DNA of 64,000 nucleotides. It comes from Sipunculus nudus. Taxonomy: Eukaryota; Annelida; Sipuncula; Golfingiida; Sipunculidae. The DNA lies in contig CM049308.1 in the NCBI GenBank assembly GCA_026874595.1, forward strand, positions 18,350,001 to 18,414,000. The letters run 5' to 3'. The notes beneath the pieces are model-generated. The model saw only the letters and a program-made list of their open reading frames with translations. It had not been told where the DNA came from and ran no database searches. Made by a program: the position numbers and the translations under genes. Shown here piece by piece: positions 9,711 to 23,900 of the stretch. Position 1 is the stretch's first letter. Each line of letters begins with the position of its first letter.

Positions 9711-12700
9711 GTAAATCATGTATACTCACTCTCTATGAAACCATTTATTTTAATTATCATGTTAGTGTGTTCAGAAAGTGACATTTGGATAAGATTCAGT
9801 GGGGAACTGTTGGTTTCTGTTGTATAATCTTGACTTAAGGAAGAAGTCCGTGTTAATGCAAGATATAGTTTATAGCTGAACATTACAGAAGCTCCACTGT
9901 TGAACACAGATACGAGTTCTTGTTGAACATTACACCTTCTGGCTGTACATCATAGTTACATGTTCCAATTTGATGTCGCACAAAACTGTCATAGATTTCA
10001 GGTGATTACTCTATCCCCAGACAAAGTCCGAGATACTCTATTTTTTAAGCATGATCCAACCGTTGCAGACAAATCTTGTGAAAGCTAAAAAATTCAACAC
10101 AGATTTTTATTAAACTTCACATGTACATAGGTATGTGTGACAGACAAACCCTATCCAAATAGGGTCATCATTTTCACTTGGAGAGTGACCTTGACCTTGA
10201 ATAGGTCCATTTATGTGAAAAAAGCACAAAATCTTAAAGGGGCCCAATCACCTATTTGACCTTTATTCACTTAAGGCAATCCCTTGGGGCTTTTATAAAA
10301 AATAGGCCAGAAAACGTGGATATTACCGTACACAGGCTGCTTGTTTTGTTTATATCAACGTGTTTATAATATATGGGGGGGGGGGTCCGCCAAAATAATA
10401 AAAAAAAAATCATCAAGAGCATCTGGACGCAATTGGCCTTTTGCGACAAGTGACCTTTCTACCTCCGCATATATGCAACCTACCACCTAAGGTTACATGA
10501 TTTTCCCATTTGTCAACATTGCTGTGTTTACAAGCATGCTGTTGATAAACAAGTTTACACAACCTTTACAAAGATCTTAGAAGAACTTTAAACGACCAAA
10601 ATTACCCTTAAATAATTAATATATACAAAGAGGAAGTCAGAAATTATATAAATTCTTTTTCAGAAGGTAGGTGAATGGGCACCTTTAAATATCTGAAGAA
10701 AGGATGCATTGAGTGGTCAAAAATCAATATGGCTGAAAATCCTGGATAGAGTTGTTTTGTACTGGTTGCTATAAAATAGCTAGAAAACCCCTGATAATTT
10801 TCTTCACCGAATTCATTTACCCAATTCGTTCAATATTTTTACAGAAATGAACCCAGAGATAAGGTCTCTCAAGTTTATTCAAAATTTTCCGGTTTGATGT
10901 ATTTTGGCTGAGTTGATTACAGGACTACAAGAGCTACCATCACCAAGTTATATGCATATGTGTTTCACATGAATCTCTTTTTGAAATTGGAGTTTTTGTG
11001 GTGCAACCTGCATCGACCTGTTTTTTTAAGGGGAAAAACTTATTAATTTAGCCACTTTCAGCCAGTACATTAAAATGTTTTATGATGACACTGTCAAACC
11101 AAATTGTTTGATATTCTACAAGAATTATGCTAGGGTCGGTTGTCTCAATTGTATAAGAACATATCTGGTTAATTGATTTATGGCAGAGTCATAGAAAGCT
11201 GAAATTGGCTATGTGGCCAAGTAAGCCTATATCAAACTGAAGTCTGGAATAGTCTTCTTCTTCAAAACTCTTGTGTCAAATTATTGAACATTGCACAAAA
11301 GATTCTTAGGTGGTCTTTGTTCAAATATGCACAAATCTGTTTCGGCTTAAATATTGTACCTTTTTTAATGAAAGGGCAAATCGTTTAACATTGCACGTTA
11401 ATTATTCCTAGCTGGTCTGTGTTCAAATTTTCTCAAATCATTTCTCGGTGAATCATTGGACCATTTTTAATTAAAGGACAAATTCCTCAGCATTGCACAA
11501 AAATGATTCCTAGCTGGTCTTTGTTCAAATTTTCTCAAATAATTTTTAGTTGAATTATTGGACTGTGAGACATTTGGGTTAACAAAGCTAGAGAATGTTT
11601 GTAGTACCGTAATTGTGCGTGTATAAGGCGATGGATTTTGACACAAATGTATTCAGCTAGTCAGGTTATGTTAGATGAGAGCCTCATCGGATATTATGAT
11701 ACCGTTATGGAAACTTAGTCAATGGTGTTTTTATAATGTTGTGTTTCTTTTTATCATTGGATGTGTTGATCAGTAGATAGGTTTGTTTATGGAACTTATT
11801 AAACTACGGTTTGTTGACGGAAGTTTCTGGAGGTCTAGATGCTTCTAGGAGGCTTAGCTGGAAATTTCCATGTAGAGAAGTCTGAAGAACATTCGTTGTC
11901 TAGAACATTCCCGAAGTATTATTGCGGCAAGCATATAAAGAGGCCGGCTCTAAGGCCGCAGGAGGAGTGAGCCAGTCGAGAAGACTTTGCAGCCAGATGT
12001 GCTGTGAGATGTGAATTTGCACCAGACGGGTTTTATTTCAATATCGCGTTAGGACGAATATTGGTCTTTGGAGTAATAATTTAGGCATGGAGGGCGTAAG
12101 AAGTTTTGTGGATTTAGAATTTGTAATGATAGAACCAGTTAACGGCGGGCGATATCCAAAGAACTGTGGTCATTTTAGACTTTTGCGTGAAATTTCCAGG
12201 GAAATATATGTCCGCTACGTGTGTGATGTAACAAATTTTATCGTAAAAATATTTTGGGAAGAGGCGGTCCCCGTCTTATACAAGGGTATAAGATTTTACC
12301 CCCGACGAGTTCAGGGTCGCCAGGGATAATTTACGGCGATGAACATTATTACCTCGGTCGAACTGTCAGCCATAAATATTAGTGAACACGTCCGTACGAT
12401 CGTAATAAACCCTCTATGCTCTGTTTTTATTTGAATTTATCGTTTATACATCAGATTTAGATATGCACATAGTTAAATAATTAAAAAGAAAATTTTGCCC
12501 TTGTCGCATTGATGCAGGGATATTAACGAAAACGATTAATAAAAGCCCTATATACAGTATAGCCTGTGATTTTCCGCAATCGGAATCGCGGAACCGACAG
12601 ACTGAAACGTAATTCCAAATCCTGAATATGTTTATATGTATTTTTTGCCAAAAATATTTTGACAATTCACTTGAAACGTGGTTGCAATGGTATAACAGTC

Positions 12701-15700
12701 CGATGCCACTGACAGCGTGCTCGTCTCACCAATGTTCATAAGGTCCAAGCTGGCTTTATGTGTATGTTACATAGCGCTCGCACAAGGAATACTGGGAACA
12801 TGGCTATATGCAATCCATTAGTATGTAATATGCGTATTAAAGCAATGTTGTTTTTTCACAGGTGCCGTATTTACCGCGTTAAATGGTCATGTGTTTAGTG
12901 AATGCTGACGCTGTCAGCTGGCTTGCAAACATACACGGAGACTCGCACATGGCACTTCGATTAAAGAACACCCAGTAGCGCGTAATAATTATAAATATTA
13001 TTATATTACATAACTTATATGTTCTATTCAGGTGACCCTAAATGTAATGTTTGATAGGCTTGTAGTATTGGACTGCATCATGAAATTAATACATCATAAA
13101 AGGTCAACAAAGTTTAGGAAGGGACCGTGTTTCAGCGGGACATAAATATGACGCATTTCGTCACAATTTTGAAATTTAACTTTGTAACATACACCCTCTT
13201 GTAAAATAATCTATAAAATAGTAACCTAATGAAAACTCATATATCACGACAGTTCTGTTGGGTCGTAACCTAAGTACATATTTTCCTTCCACACACTGGA
13301 ACAACGAAATCAATTTGAACCTAACCGACTAATATGATATATTTTGTAGGAAAATTTGGTGACTATGACATGTTGTGGACAAGACAGAATATATCATTTT
13401 TGACCGTTTAAGATTAACACGGGATTATAATTGAAGAAGCCTGGTTATGTAGAGCATCATGGTAGCCTTGACTTCGTGTGATTCACCTGTTAACCTGGAG
13501 CCAGTTGTAGATGTGGATATGCAGCAAGTTTCTGGGGTGATCTCCCACAAATTATCCATAAGACTAACATTTCATTGAAATAAATTAATTTTTTTTAAGA
13601 GTAAGGTGTCAATGCCCTGTTACAAAGACACCCTTGACATGCTAATTCATAGTGGGTGCCACCGTCGCCGAAAATAATTTTTTTACCCAAATTTGGGCCT
13701 CAAAATTGGTCCTTGTCTCATATACGACGTCGCCTTATACACGCACAAATATAGATATAGGTTTGAAGCTTTGTGGGTATAAAAGCAAAGCTGTACACGC
13801 ATGATAAATAATTGCATGGTGTCCATATCTGTTATGCATCGTGTAGTTGTTCAGATAGTGGTTTGGGTCAGTTCACATTTAATCAGGTCCTTTATAATAT
13901 TTTTTTCAAGCATCACTTAGCCTCAACCTAAGGATATGCATGAGTCTTTCTTGGGACCCTTCCTGACCTATCAGTGTTCTAGTTAAAAATATGTTAAGGC
14001 TCTTTTTACTGGATTATGCACCAGCAAGAAAGGAATGGATACAATCTGTTCTGACATCTGATCTATCTAATTAAGAGTTGGACTAATCCTTACCAAGTCA
14101 TTTCTACCCCCCACTTCGTACTTCAATTCTTTACATGCAAAAAAATAGCTCAGTTCCATTATTATAAGCCAATCTGGGAAGTTGAATGTCATGAATCTGA
14201 GGGTTACTTGGCTTGCATGTTATCCATTTTTTTTTATGGATTTGATGTTTTTACAGATCATGATCTCACCGCCCAACTGCATTCAGAGAAATTGAGACCA
14301 CCTACATCACTTCCACCACCACCGCCACCACCGCCGCCACCTACTGGCTCTCCTGAGTAAGTTAGAAATAATTTCGAACTTAAGAAACTGGTTCATAAAT
14401 CATGTGAAATAAACTCCTACTAGGTTAAGCTCAGCTGACTACAAGTCCTTTGTCAGTTCAACTGTCTGACCGTTAGACCGGCAAATTTTGAAACCATTAG
14501 ACCTACGATCTGAAATTCGGTGAATTGTTTGATGATTCCGAGGTCTCCTACCAAACTGACAAACTTGATCAGTGTGACTTCTTTTCCGCAAGAAATCAAT
14601 TTTCCATCAATAACCTTTCTTAGCACTTCAGGGCTACTTAATATCATAACCTTTTATCTATTTTTTTTCATATTTGGCATACATATTTATCTATATATTT
14701 CCTATGAAATAAGGTCAATTATATGTGATTTGTTTAAGTTAATACACTTTGTAAAAAATCAAGCAAAAATCAGTCTCAGAAATGAAAGGAGCTATCATCA
14801 CCAAGTTTTGTGCAATTGTAGGTCAAATGACTCATATTTGAAATAGAAGTTTTTGTGGCGCCACCAACATCGGCAAAAGCCTCTTTCCGCTTAAAAAAGA
14901 TTAATGATGAAACTGTCAAGCTGAATGGTTTAATATTTCACATGAATTATCTGAGGGTAGGGTTTTCTCAACTGTATATGAATAGATTGAGTTAATTGAT
15001 TTCTAGTAGAGTTATAGAAAGCTGAAGTTGGTCTTCTGCCATGAGCAAGCCTATTTCAAACTGATGGCTGCAACAGTCTTCCTCTGCAAAACTGCTGGTT
15101 CAACTTATGTAACATTGCACAAAAATGATTGTCAGGTTGCCTTGTTCAAGTTTATTTAAATATTTTTGGCAGAATTATTGGACCTTAACAATAAAAGGAC
15201 TGTAAGATGCTTTGGTAAACAAAGGTAGCAGACTGATTGTATCAACCAACTGAGCTGTTTGGGTAGATAACCAGAGCTGTACAGGCAACATAAATAATCG
15301 GTGTTCATATCCAGCTAATGTTAGATTAATCCATTAATAAAATATATCTGTATTCTGATTTCGCTTTCAATAGGCATCTGTTAATATTCTTAACATTTTG
15401 ATCTTATGAATATGCAGCTTGAAAAAGCATTGTAGCCAAAGTCTTTTAGTATGTGTAATCAGATTTAGCAACATGCCAAAATTTTGTCTCTATATATAAA
15501 TAACTTTGCAGACTATCAACCATTTCAGATTTGAAAGCGCTTCTCTATAGGCCTACTACCTATATCGTAAGCGCTGTTTGTTCTGACCTCATATCCTGAA
15601 TCTCTACACCAAAGGGGAGCAATGTGTTTTGGTCCAATCAGATGAGACCCTATGCTGTAAGACAATACGAATTAACAGCCAAGTGAGGAATACACGGAGC

Positions 15701-17871
15701 CAATGTTGTTCATTTCGTTTTGAGTGACAGCTCATCGCCCCAGCAACCGTTTAAACAAGCCACAGTCTCAGAGAGAATGTCCCCACACGTGGTTTCTTTG
15801 CGGGGCCTAATGCCTGTCGAGTGTTTGTTGACTGGCACAGGCTCAGAGAGAATGTCCCCACACGTGGTTTCTTTGCGGGGCCTAATGCCTGTCGAGTGTT
15901 CAGCAGACAGGCCTCACCTGGTGTTTAAGTGCACCATAAACGGTCAAAGTAGGCAGCGGAAAAATCAGTAGCTTCTTTAGAAGCGCAAGATTTCCGCTGC
16001 CTCGGGAGCGTACAGATTTGGCAACAGGCCAAGTTTCAGTCTGGATCTATTTATAGCTTTGGCAGTCTACCTAGAGCATCAGGTTAAGAGTATTTTGCAA
16101 CAGATAAAGAGTTTACTTAGTGTAGCCAGGTACAGGTCAAGAGTTCACTGAGTGCAGTAACTTGCAATTTGCGTCTCTTGACTACGGGAACTCCCTGCTT
16201 ACTCTGAGCTTGGTCAGCCAAGTGCACCTGACTCAGGAGAAGTTTGATGTAACGGCCTGAAATATTGGCCTGTCTGTGCATCTTTGATTTTTTTTTTTTC
16301 CTGCAAAAGACTGATGTTGCCACCTACAGTAATTTTTGCACAGTGCATGTCTCTGCTTATGGTCAAGCAAACGTTATTTAAATCTCACTGTGTTATCATA
16401 TAATACAATTGCCAATGTAAAATATTAATATTGATTTTTTTATAGATATCAAATTGAACCCAGCTCATGGTGGAAAATCATTTTTTTATTCATTTTTCCA
16501 CAAAAAAAACATAACGTTGATTTATTTGTTCAAAAACTGTTGGCACATATATTATTGAAACATCAACTCGGAAGAGACGTCACACACAGGAAAATCCCCT
16601 GTGTCTGAAAATTCTAGATCTCATCAAAGCTTAACCGTATTTCTGACACTGTCGGCTCTAAATTTTCAGGGAAGAATAATATTTCTTATTTTGCCTGTGA
16701 CGTCACACTTTACGAACTTTGGGAACTAATGAAGCCATAGTCTGCAATATTTATAATGATCATGATGCCTTGTCCACAATTATGCTGACTGCTGTCTGGC
16801 AACCTTAGGATACTAAGCTGTTATGGACCTTCAGTCAGCATGTGGTGACTGGATTTTGTGTTATTATTCATAAAATGAAAATAAAAAATGCATGTATATA
16901 AATAAAATATATAAACATGAGTTTTTGCATGAGTTTTTAATACCACATCATTGCAACGTGACAGTACTGAGTATTATAAGTAAAAATGAATGGACGGATT
17001 TCTTTCATATTTTGCATATACATAGATATGGGTTATGGAATGAGGCATATTTAAATTTGGGTCATGACTTTACTATGAGAGTGGCCTTGACCTTGAATAT
17101 TTCTTTATTTGGTGAAAATCACACAAAACCTAAATATCTGAATAAGGGATGCATGAATTGGTCCAACAGACAAATTGACAGTAGATTCTAAATGGCTTTG
17201 TCTTCTGCGGGAGACAGGTGGCGCTACCTTTTGTCCTTTACTTGTTTTCTCCTTTAATCCCCCCCCCCCTTCTTTGCCACTTGGCAGTAATGTGAGCATT
17301 ATAAGTCCAAAACTAACGGCCAGATTTCTTTCATATTATGCATTTATATAGATATGGGTTATTGGATGAGGTATATTTAAATTGGAGTCATGACCTTTGC
17401 TATGAGAATTTTCTTGACCTAGAATATTCCCATATCCTATTTATCTATCTAAAATTTAAAATGAAAGATGTCAGATAATAACTTGTTGAAAGAGTGCGAA
17501 AACCTTTGATCTTGACCTTCACCTTCAAGGTCAAATCTGCCGATATGTAGTATATTTGTGAACCTCATAGCTTTTGAAGTATCCTATCTTTCTTTTTCAA
17601 ATGTAACACAGTCTGATTTCACCAGATCTCAGACATGTTCGCAGACTGGTAACCAACAGCATGGTCTTCTTGGTCAAATCTGCAAATATATAGGAATTTT
17701 GTTTACCCTCTAACTCTTGAAGTACTGGTTCTATTTCCTGCAAATATTTTCATTAATATCCCTATATTATACACAGTGTTGTCAATTTTTCTTCCAGGGT
17801 GGGGGATGACTTTGTATATTTAAATACACACACACATATATACCTTTTTCAGCGTCTCTGAGTGACATATT

Positions 17872-17908
<37 letters not shown>

Positions 17909-20900
17909 TTAATCATATATCAAATAATTATAATGTTGTAATAGAAAATAAGTGATTTTAAATTGGTTTTTCAAAGCAAGCTTTAGATATAATTTTTTTA
18001 TAAATGGATCCAAAGTCTTTAATTCTATTTAAGAAAAAAAGTGGGGGGTATATATATTCCCCCATCCCCACCTAGATTGACGCCCCTGATTATACGCTTC
18101 ATTATTCTGTAAAATATACATTGGGAGGTCAAAAGTTAAAATGACCTTCCCTCCATGGGCAAAATATTTAAGTCAAACCAATGTCCATTTAAGGGTGATT
18201 CAAAATGTGTAAAATTCTGGGCTTATATTATGGACCTGGATTTAAATTGGCATTCAGTCTGAAAGATATTCCATTGAAAACCCACTGAGTATAATTTTTT
18301 AACAGAGATAGGGATATTATTGGATGGCTCGTTGTTACCCTTATACCATTTGTTTTTAACTTCTTTTTGTTTTTCTCCTGTTTTTATGGTAATGTTCTCT
18401 TGGCCTAAACACCAGGGTGGTTACAGAGCAAACAACTGTAATCAGAAAAAAAGTAGACAGTGGGTCACCTTAGAGCCCCCCCCCCCCCTTAGACGCAAAT
18501 TTTTAATTAGTTTTTCTGTTAGTCAGGAAAATTAGCTATCATCTGCATGTTTTCATTTTATTGGTAGTGGAAGTAAGCACCAGAGCCGTTCCATTGCAAA
18601 GCATAAGCGAAAGCCAAGAATTTAAGAAAATCTCATATATTTATGAATAAAATCCATATAGCCATAATCCATGTAAGTAGAAATGAGTATTTAAAGCTTT
18701 CCAGGTGATTTAAATTATGAGTTGGTTGATATAAGGCACTGATCATGAACTATTAGCGTCGTTGCAATAGCAACAGTGTAATAGGGAACCGTTAGTATTT
18801 GAAAACCCGTGGTTTCCTTGTAACTAACACCATCAAAGTAAAATATATGAGTTTATATAAATATGTTTTGAGCTCTCTTGGTTATGCCAAATATGATATG
18901 GTTAAGTTAAGGTCACATTCATGCAAAATCAGGGTCGTTGCTATGACAAGCTTATGGCAGAAATCACCATAGACATGATAGCCGGACAACATATTGGTAG
19001 ACCATATAGCTTCTGGACCTCATTCCCCTTTAGGTAGTAATTGAAATAACATTTTCTAGTGAGCCATCAACTTCAGCAATAACATATTTCATGCTGTCTG
19101 ATCAAGTCCAATAAAAATCCAGGTAAATTAAAGCCGCAGTCATGCAAATTCATAACCGTTGCTTTGACAACTTTATGGTAGAAAAGCATCACAGACAGAG
19201 ATGAAAGAGAGGATAGATCAATAAGGATGGGTAAAAAGCCAAAGCTAAATAGGAAACTAAAAGCATACCGTGTATATGGTAAAAGGGAAAAAGCCGTTAT
19301 TTTTTTGAAAGGATAATCGTTTGGTCCTGCATTATTAGCTACCCTAAACAAATCAAGGTATAACTTTCCTAAACACTTTGACTTGGTTTTGTATCATCAT
19401 CATATATTCATCAACTCTGTTCATTAAACAGGGCGCTGTCTTGCTAACTACATTGAATGTGCATGACCAAAAGCTCAGATTTGGAAAACAGTTACACTGG
19501 AGATCTGGTTGAGACAAGGCAAGAAGGAAAAAACAATTGATGATTTTGCATTCCAGGAAACTAAGAAACCTCATCCACAAAAAAATGGGGAAGTGTTGCT
19601 AATACATATCTGATTTAATCTTGTACCAGCTTTTTTTTTAGATTACATGATCAATTAATATTATGGATATATCAGGTTTAAAGTAATAAAATATTAAGTG
19701 TAATGCACTTTTTACGTTTTACATTATATAAAAAAATAACTTAATGCATGTATTATGAAAAAATTGTAGATAAAGATATCAATATATAAATAAACTACAG
19801 TATCACCACAAAAAGAAGTAGTATGTATATAACTTAATAATACAGGTGCTTGAGTTTATAAAGGTGCCTGTGGTATGAGTTTAATGCAGTGTCGGCTGTG
19901 CAAGGTCCAGAATGTGAAAAACGTTCTAGGCACTCGACATTGTCTCAAGAATACCCCCAAACTGACAATTGACACAAATATTGATACCTCATCAACCTCT
20001 GAAAGTGTCCTTCCCTGTTGACGGAGTCTTAACAAGTAAATTGTGATAGCTGAGGATCCAGACTAACTGGAAAACATTTACAGCCTAAACAGGGGGGGGG
20101 GGGGGTCCATACTGATCAAGAGCAAGACAGTTTGTTCTTTTGTTGGATTGGTTTAAGTCTATCAAGTCTAAGTTGATTTTCTGCTGTTACATTGGTTTTG
20201 TATGACTCTGACTTTTAATGACTTAGATTTTGTCTGTACTTGACCAGACAGCTTCAGATGTGGATACGTTGACACGTATATTATATTTTTATTTTGTTTA
20301 ATAACAAATATAGGTATTTTTTCAATTTTAAAAATTTGCGTTAGTGTGTTGTCGGGGTAACATGTCAGAACCACGTGTAGATCAGTTTCTATTACTGCAT
20401 GAAAAGGAGGGACCTAGAGGCTATATGGTCTACCCCTATTTCGTAAGTATATCGTGTCTGTGATGATTTTCTACCATTACACTGTCATTGCAACGTTTAG
20501 GAATTTGCATAACTGGGACTAAATGACCTAGACTTTGATTGTACTTGATCAGATAGCATCAAATATGTATCCTTTTAGACATATATCATGTTTCTGTTTT
20601 GTTTAGTGAAAAGGAAATGACTTTTTTAATCATAAAATTTTTTTATTACTATGTTGCCATGGTATCAGGTCTGATGGTCAAAACCACCCCAGATCAATGG
20701 CAAACAAGCAAATTCCAATTTCTTGGCTAACTGGAAAACGTGGTTATAATTAATGCCTAAAGGGGAGGAGGTCCTTGCTGGCCCACAAGGATAATAAGGA
20801 CTACCAATATTCTATATATGTCTATCATGTCTCTGATGACCATGTCTATGTAACCATAGCAACGGCTATGATTTTACATGAAAGTGACTTTAAATGTACC

Positions 20901-23900
20901 TTATCATTTTGGCGATGAACCACACAACTATAAGCATATATAAATAGACAAATAGATTGTACTTTTATGTTGTTAATAACATTTCAACTACATTTTCTCA
21001 AATAGTAATGTTTAAAATTGCGATGTTGCCATTGCAAGGACTCTAATTTCTCATCACCATTACCTTATATGAACCAAATCTTGATTTAAGTTAACTGGGC
21101 ATCTTTAAATACACATTTTTACTAACTTTGATTATGCTTCTATGGTGTTTAGTTAGAAATATCTGGGTTATCTTAAATTCCTGATTTTCGCTAATGCGTT
21201 ACCATGGCAACGCACGGCTCTAGTGCTTACACCCACCACAATTAAATGGCAAACATACAGATTATGATAAATGCATGACCACACAATTATTGTCTAAGGG
21301 TTGGTGGGGTGGTCTCAATATTTTGACCCATGTTACGAAGACAAATTTTTCAGGGGAAAATACTCGGCCGATCCGGGAGTCGAACCCATGTTGGTGGCGC
21401 ACAAGTCCGGCGTACCAACCGCTCTGCTAGTAAAGCAAGCTTCCCTAGCGAGACAGTTCGGTCAGCTTTTATGTCACCACGTAATACCCACGGTCTAAAG
21501 AGTGTGTGGTATCGCATTGTGCATCAACCCCACATTTTAAACATGCAACACCCGTTCTCATTGGCCTGTTTACTCCGACACATCTGCTCTCGTTGGTCCG
21601 ATTTTTTGCCCCTGTGCCAGAACTGGTGAAATCAGACCAACGAGAGCGAGTGTCGCATGTTTTAAATTTGGAGTTGATGCACAATGGTGATATCACACTC
21701 TCTTTGCTCTGTGCCCACCTTAGTGTTCATAACCATAGATCCTTGCTATACAATGCAGCGGTTAAAATAAAAAGAATGACTGCAGTTTATAACCGCTGCG
21801 TGAGGAACATAGCTCATTGTAAGCATGTTATATACTCAAGAAAGCACTAATTTGTGTGTTCTCTTTAAGACCATTAAAAGACGTGATATCAAAGAACAAG
21901 AAGTCCAGGTCACCATCACCAGACAAACCATCAGGTAAACAGTTAATTTACATGATCTTGTATCATCTGATATTCTGAAGTTGTAAGACTTTCCTGAGAT
22001 GTGTTATTATTTTATACTTCTTCTTTTATATATGTTTAAAACTCCAGAATAGATGTTAGGCATACTATGGTCTAAGCACTCTTTATATTTAGTATATACG
22101 CACTTAAAATCACCAATACTGTCAATTAATATTAGCGTAAGTAATATTATTGAAAAACAAAAACAAAAAAAGATGGATTTCTTTAACATTTTCCTTGTCG
22201 GAGGAAAACGCTTATTATACCTAGGCACCAACTTTCAATCTTCACTCACAGTTTTACAAAGGTTACAATCCAAGTCTGAGTTAAATGTCGTTTAATAAAT
22301 GACTAAATATGAATAAGACAGAGGAAGCACCTTGTTAGCGACACATTTTGTAGTTTTATCATAAAGACATGTATATATGGAAATAGTGTTTGAAACATAA
22401 ACAGAAGGACGGGAGGCAAATACCAACAAACACCAAAAAGAGCCCCCCCCCCCCCCCCCGCACCAAATACAGAATCTCTACCTATAGGTTGGCTCCAGTA
22501 AAATTCAGATCCCAAATATTGACTATATTGGATATGTAATATAAAGCTCCAAAGTTCCAGCAAATCAAAACAAGTCTCAACTTTGTGGTCTACAGTCAAA
22601 TAAGAAAACCAAAATGTGTAAATATCATATTTCATTTCTGTACAGAGACTCAAAATTAATAAATGAAAAATATAAATGATATACTCAGTAATAACCGACT
22701 TCTAGTCAAATGCAGAAGTTGAACCATCCATACTTAAGTAATCTCCTGCTAAACCAGCCCTTTGAGGGCTGTTGTATAAGAGCAATTTACCAAAATCAGT
22801 AAAGGTGAATTCAGCCTTATCGGTGGAGTTGTAAAGTCCAGAGTCTGATAACAGAAATTTAGTTCAGTCTACAAGCATGAATCTTTGGTCTAGAGTTGGG
22901 TATGCAACTTACAGCATCACACAAATATATTTGAATGCATAAAAGTCGGCTAGATAATTGGCAGAACATGTTACCACGGCTGGTGGTATATCGCGAATAA
23001 GGGAATTTTATAGACTTCATATGCTGTTTGATGCTTTTTGTTTGCTACTATTTTTTTCCAGATTTTGGATAGATGTTCTGCTGATTTATACAAACCACTG
23101 TGTATTTTAATTCTTAACCCAATATTTTGAAATATAGAGGGTAAGGTAATTTGAACTTATCTATGTGGTGTTAATTACTACTAATTTAACACGAGGTATA
23201 TATTGTGCAAAAGATAAAAGTTAATAGTCTATATACCACGAGCAGTCATTTAATAGAGCAAAGTGGTTAATTTGACATTTTCAGCTATCGTCACTGATCA
23301 TCCTGCGTGAAGCTTTTAAGGGAGTTTTGATTCTTTTGACCTAAGTGGGAGCTTCTAGGGCTACATGCAAACTCAGGGTGCGACTGTAAACAGACATGCA
23401 CGCTTAAAATTGGAATCAGCTGTACCATCTTTGCTCACTGGGTACTATATTTACTAGCTAATGTTCTATTTTTTTTTTGTTCTCAGACCTCAGTGAACAT
23501 TACATGGAAGAAATGAAGGAGAAATTACGTGAACGTAATCAGCACCAGCACAGAAGGTAATGTTCGTGGCAAGATGCAGAGATAAAAACTTGATCCATGA
23601 CAGAACATTGAACAAGCAAATATTTTTTTTTTAAAGTGGAGGACTCAGGGCCAAACATATGGAGAGTTTCTATTAAAATTCCATGTGCCTGTTTTTAATT
23701 TTTACAGTCCGGGTACTTTGAAAACCTGTTGAAAACCTGAGATTTACAAGAGAAAGTCTGGAAACCAAGTAACATCAATACCAGGTTTGCCATATGTATG
23801 GTAAATAATACTTCTTCTAGAAAATAAACTAGATAACTCTCAGAATAGGTGATCATGTAGAGGTTCTATGTCACTAGTTGGGCTCTGTGATAACACAACC

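Larger units (their letters stand above)
9711..14256 (+). other. Intron filled with repeats
   Basis: It holds GACCTTGACC sequence near 10190, an inverted-repeat element at 10234-10688, a block at about 10970-11580 related to 14838-15230 and 26700-27060, and an element bounded by 17-base inverted repeats at 11615-13746. No supported coding exon was seen. Confidence 0.5.
14838..16370 (+). repeat. Large dispersed repeat (copy 2), with internal insertion
   Basis: It is collinear with 26700-27610. Shared landmarks are GGCGCCA, GAGTTATAGAAAGCTGAAG, TTTCAATAGGCATCT (15367 and 27158), GAATATGCAGCTT (15409 and 27211), AGCCAGGTAC.GGTCAAGAG (16123 and 27361), and GTGCACCTGACT (16220 and 27467). This copy has about 500 extra bases (about 15490-16015), flanked by a repeated segment reading GATTT.GCAACA.GCCAA, which suggests an insertion or local duplication. 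Confidence 0.65.
14357..21869 (+). other. Long intron with repeats
   Basis: This 7.5-kb stretch has the dispersed repeat 14838-16370, a 75-base duplication, a nested hairpin, GACCTTGACC sequence (16.9-17.8 kb), a (TA)n run, a diverged repeated block with palindromic GTTGCC..GGCAAC-type motifs (18.7-21.2 kb), a tRNA-like sequence and a foldback element. No supported exon was seen. Confidence 0.5.

Noticed and set aside
12087..12329. Treating the 80-codon frame as a host gene
   Set aside because: It lies inside an inverted-repeat element, is short and has no splice partner or known motif.
15720..15971. 83-codon open frame with an internal repeat as a small repeat protein
   Set aside because: The repeat is a recent 75-base DNA duplication (a multiple of 3), which keeps a chance frame open; no other support.
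21330..21850. Overlapping open frames on both strands around 21.3-21.85 kb
   Set aside because: They follow from a tRNA-like sequence and a foldback element; palindromes open frames on both strands.
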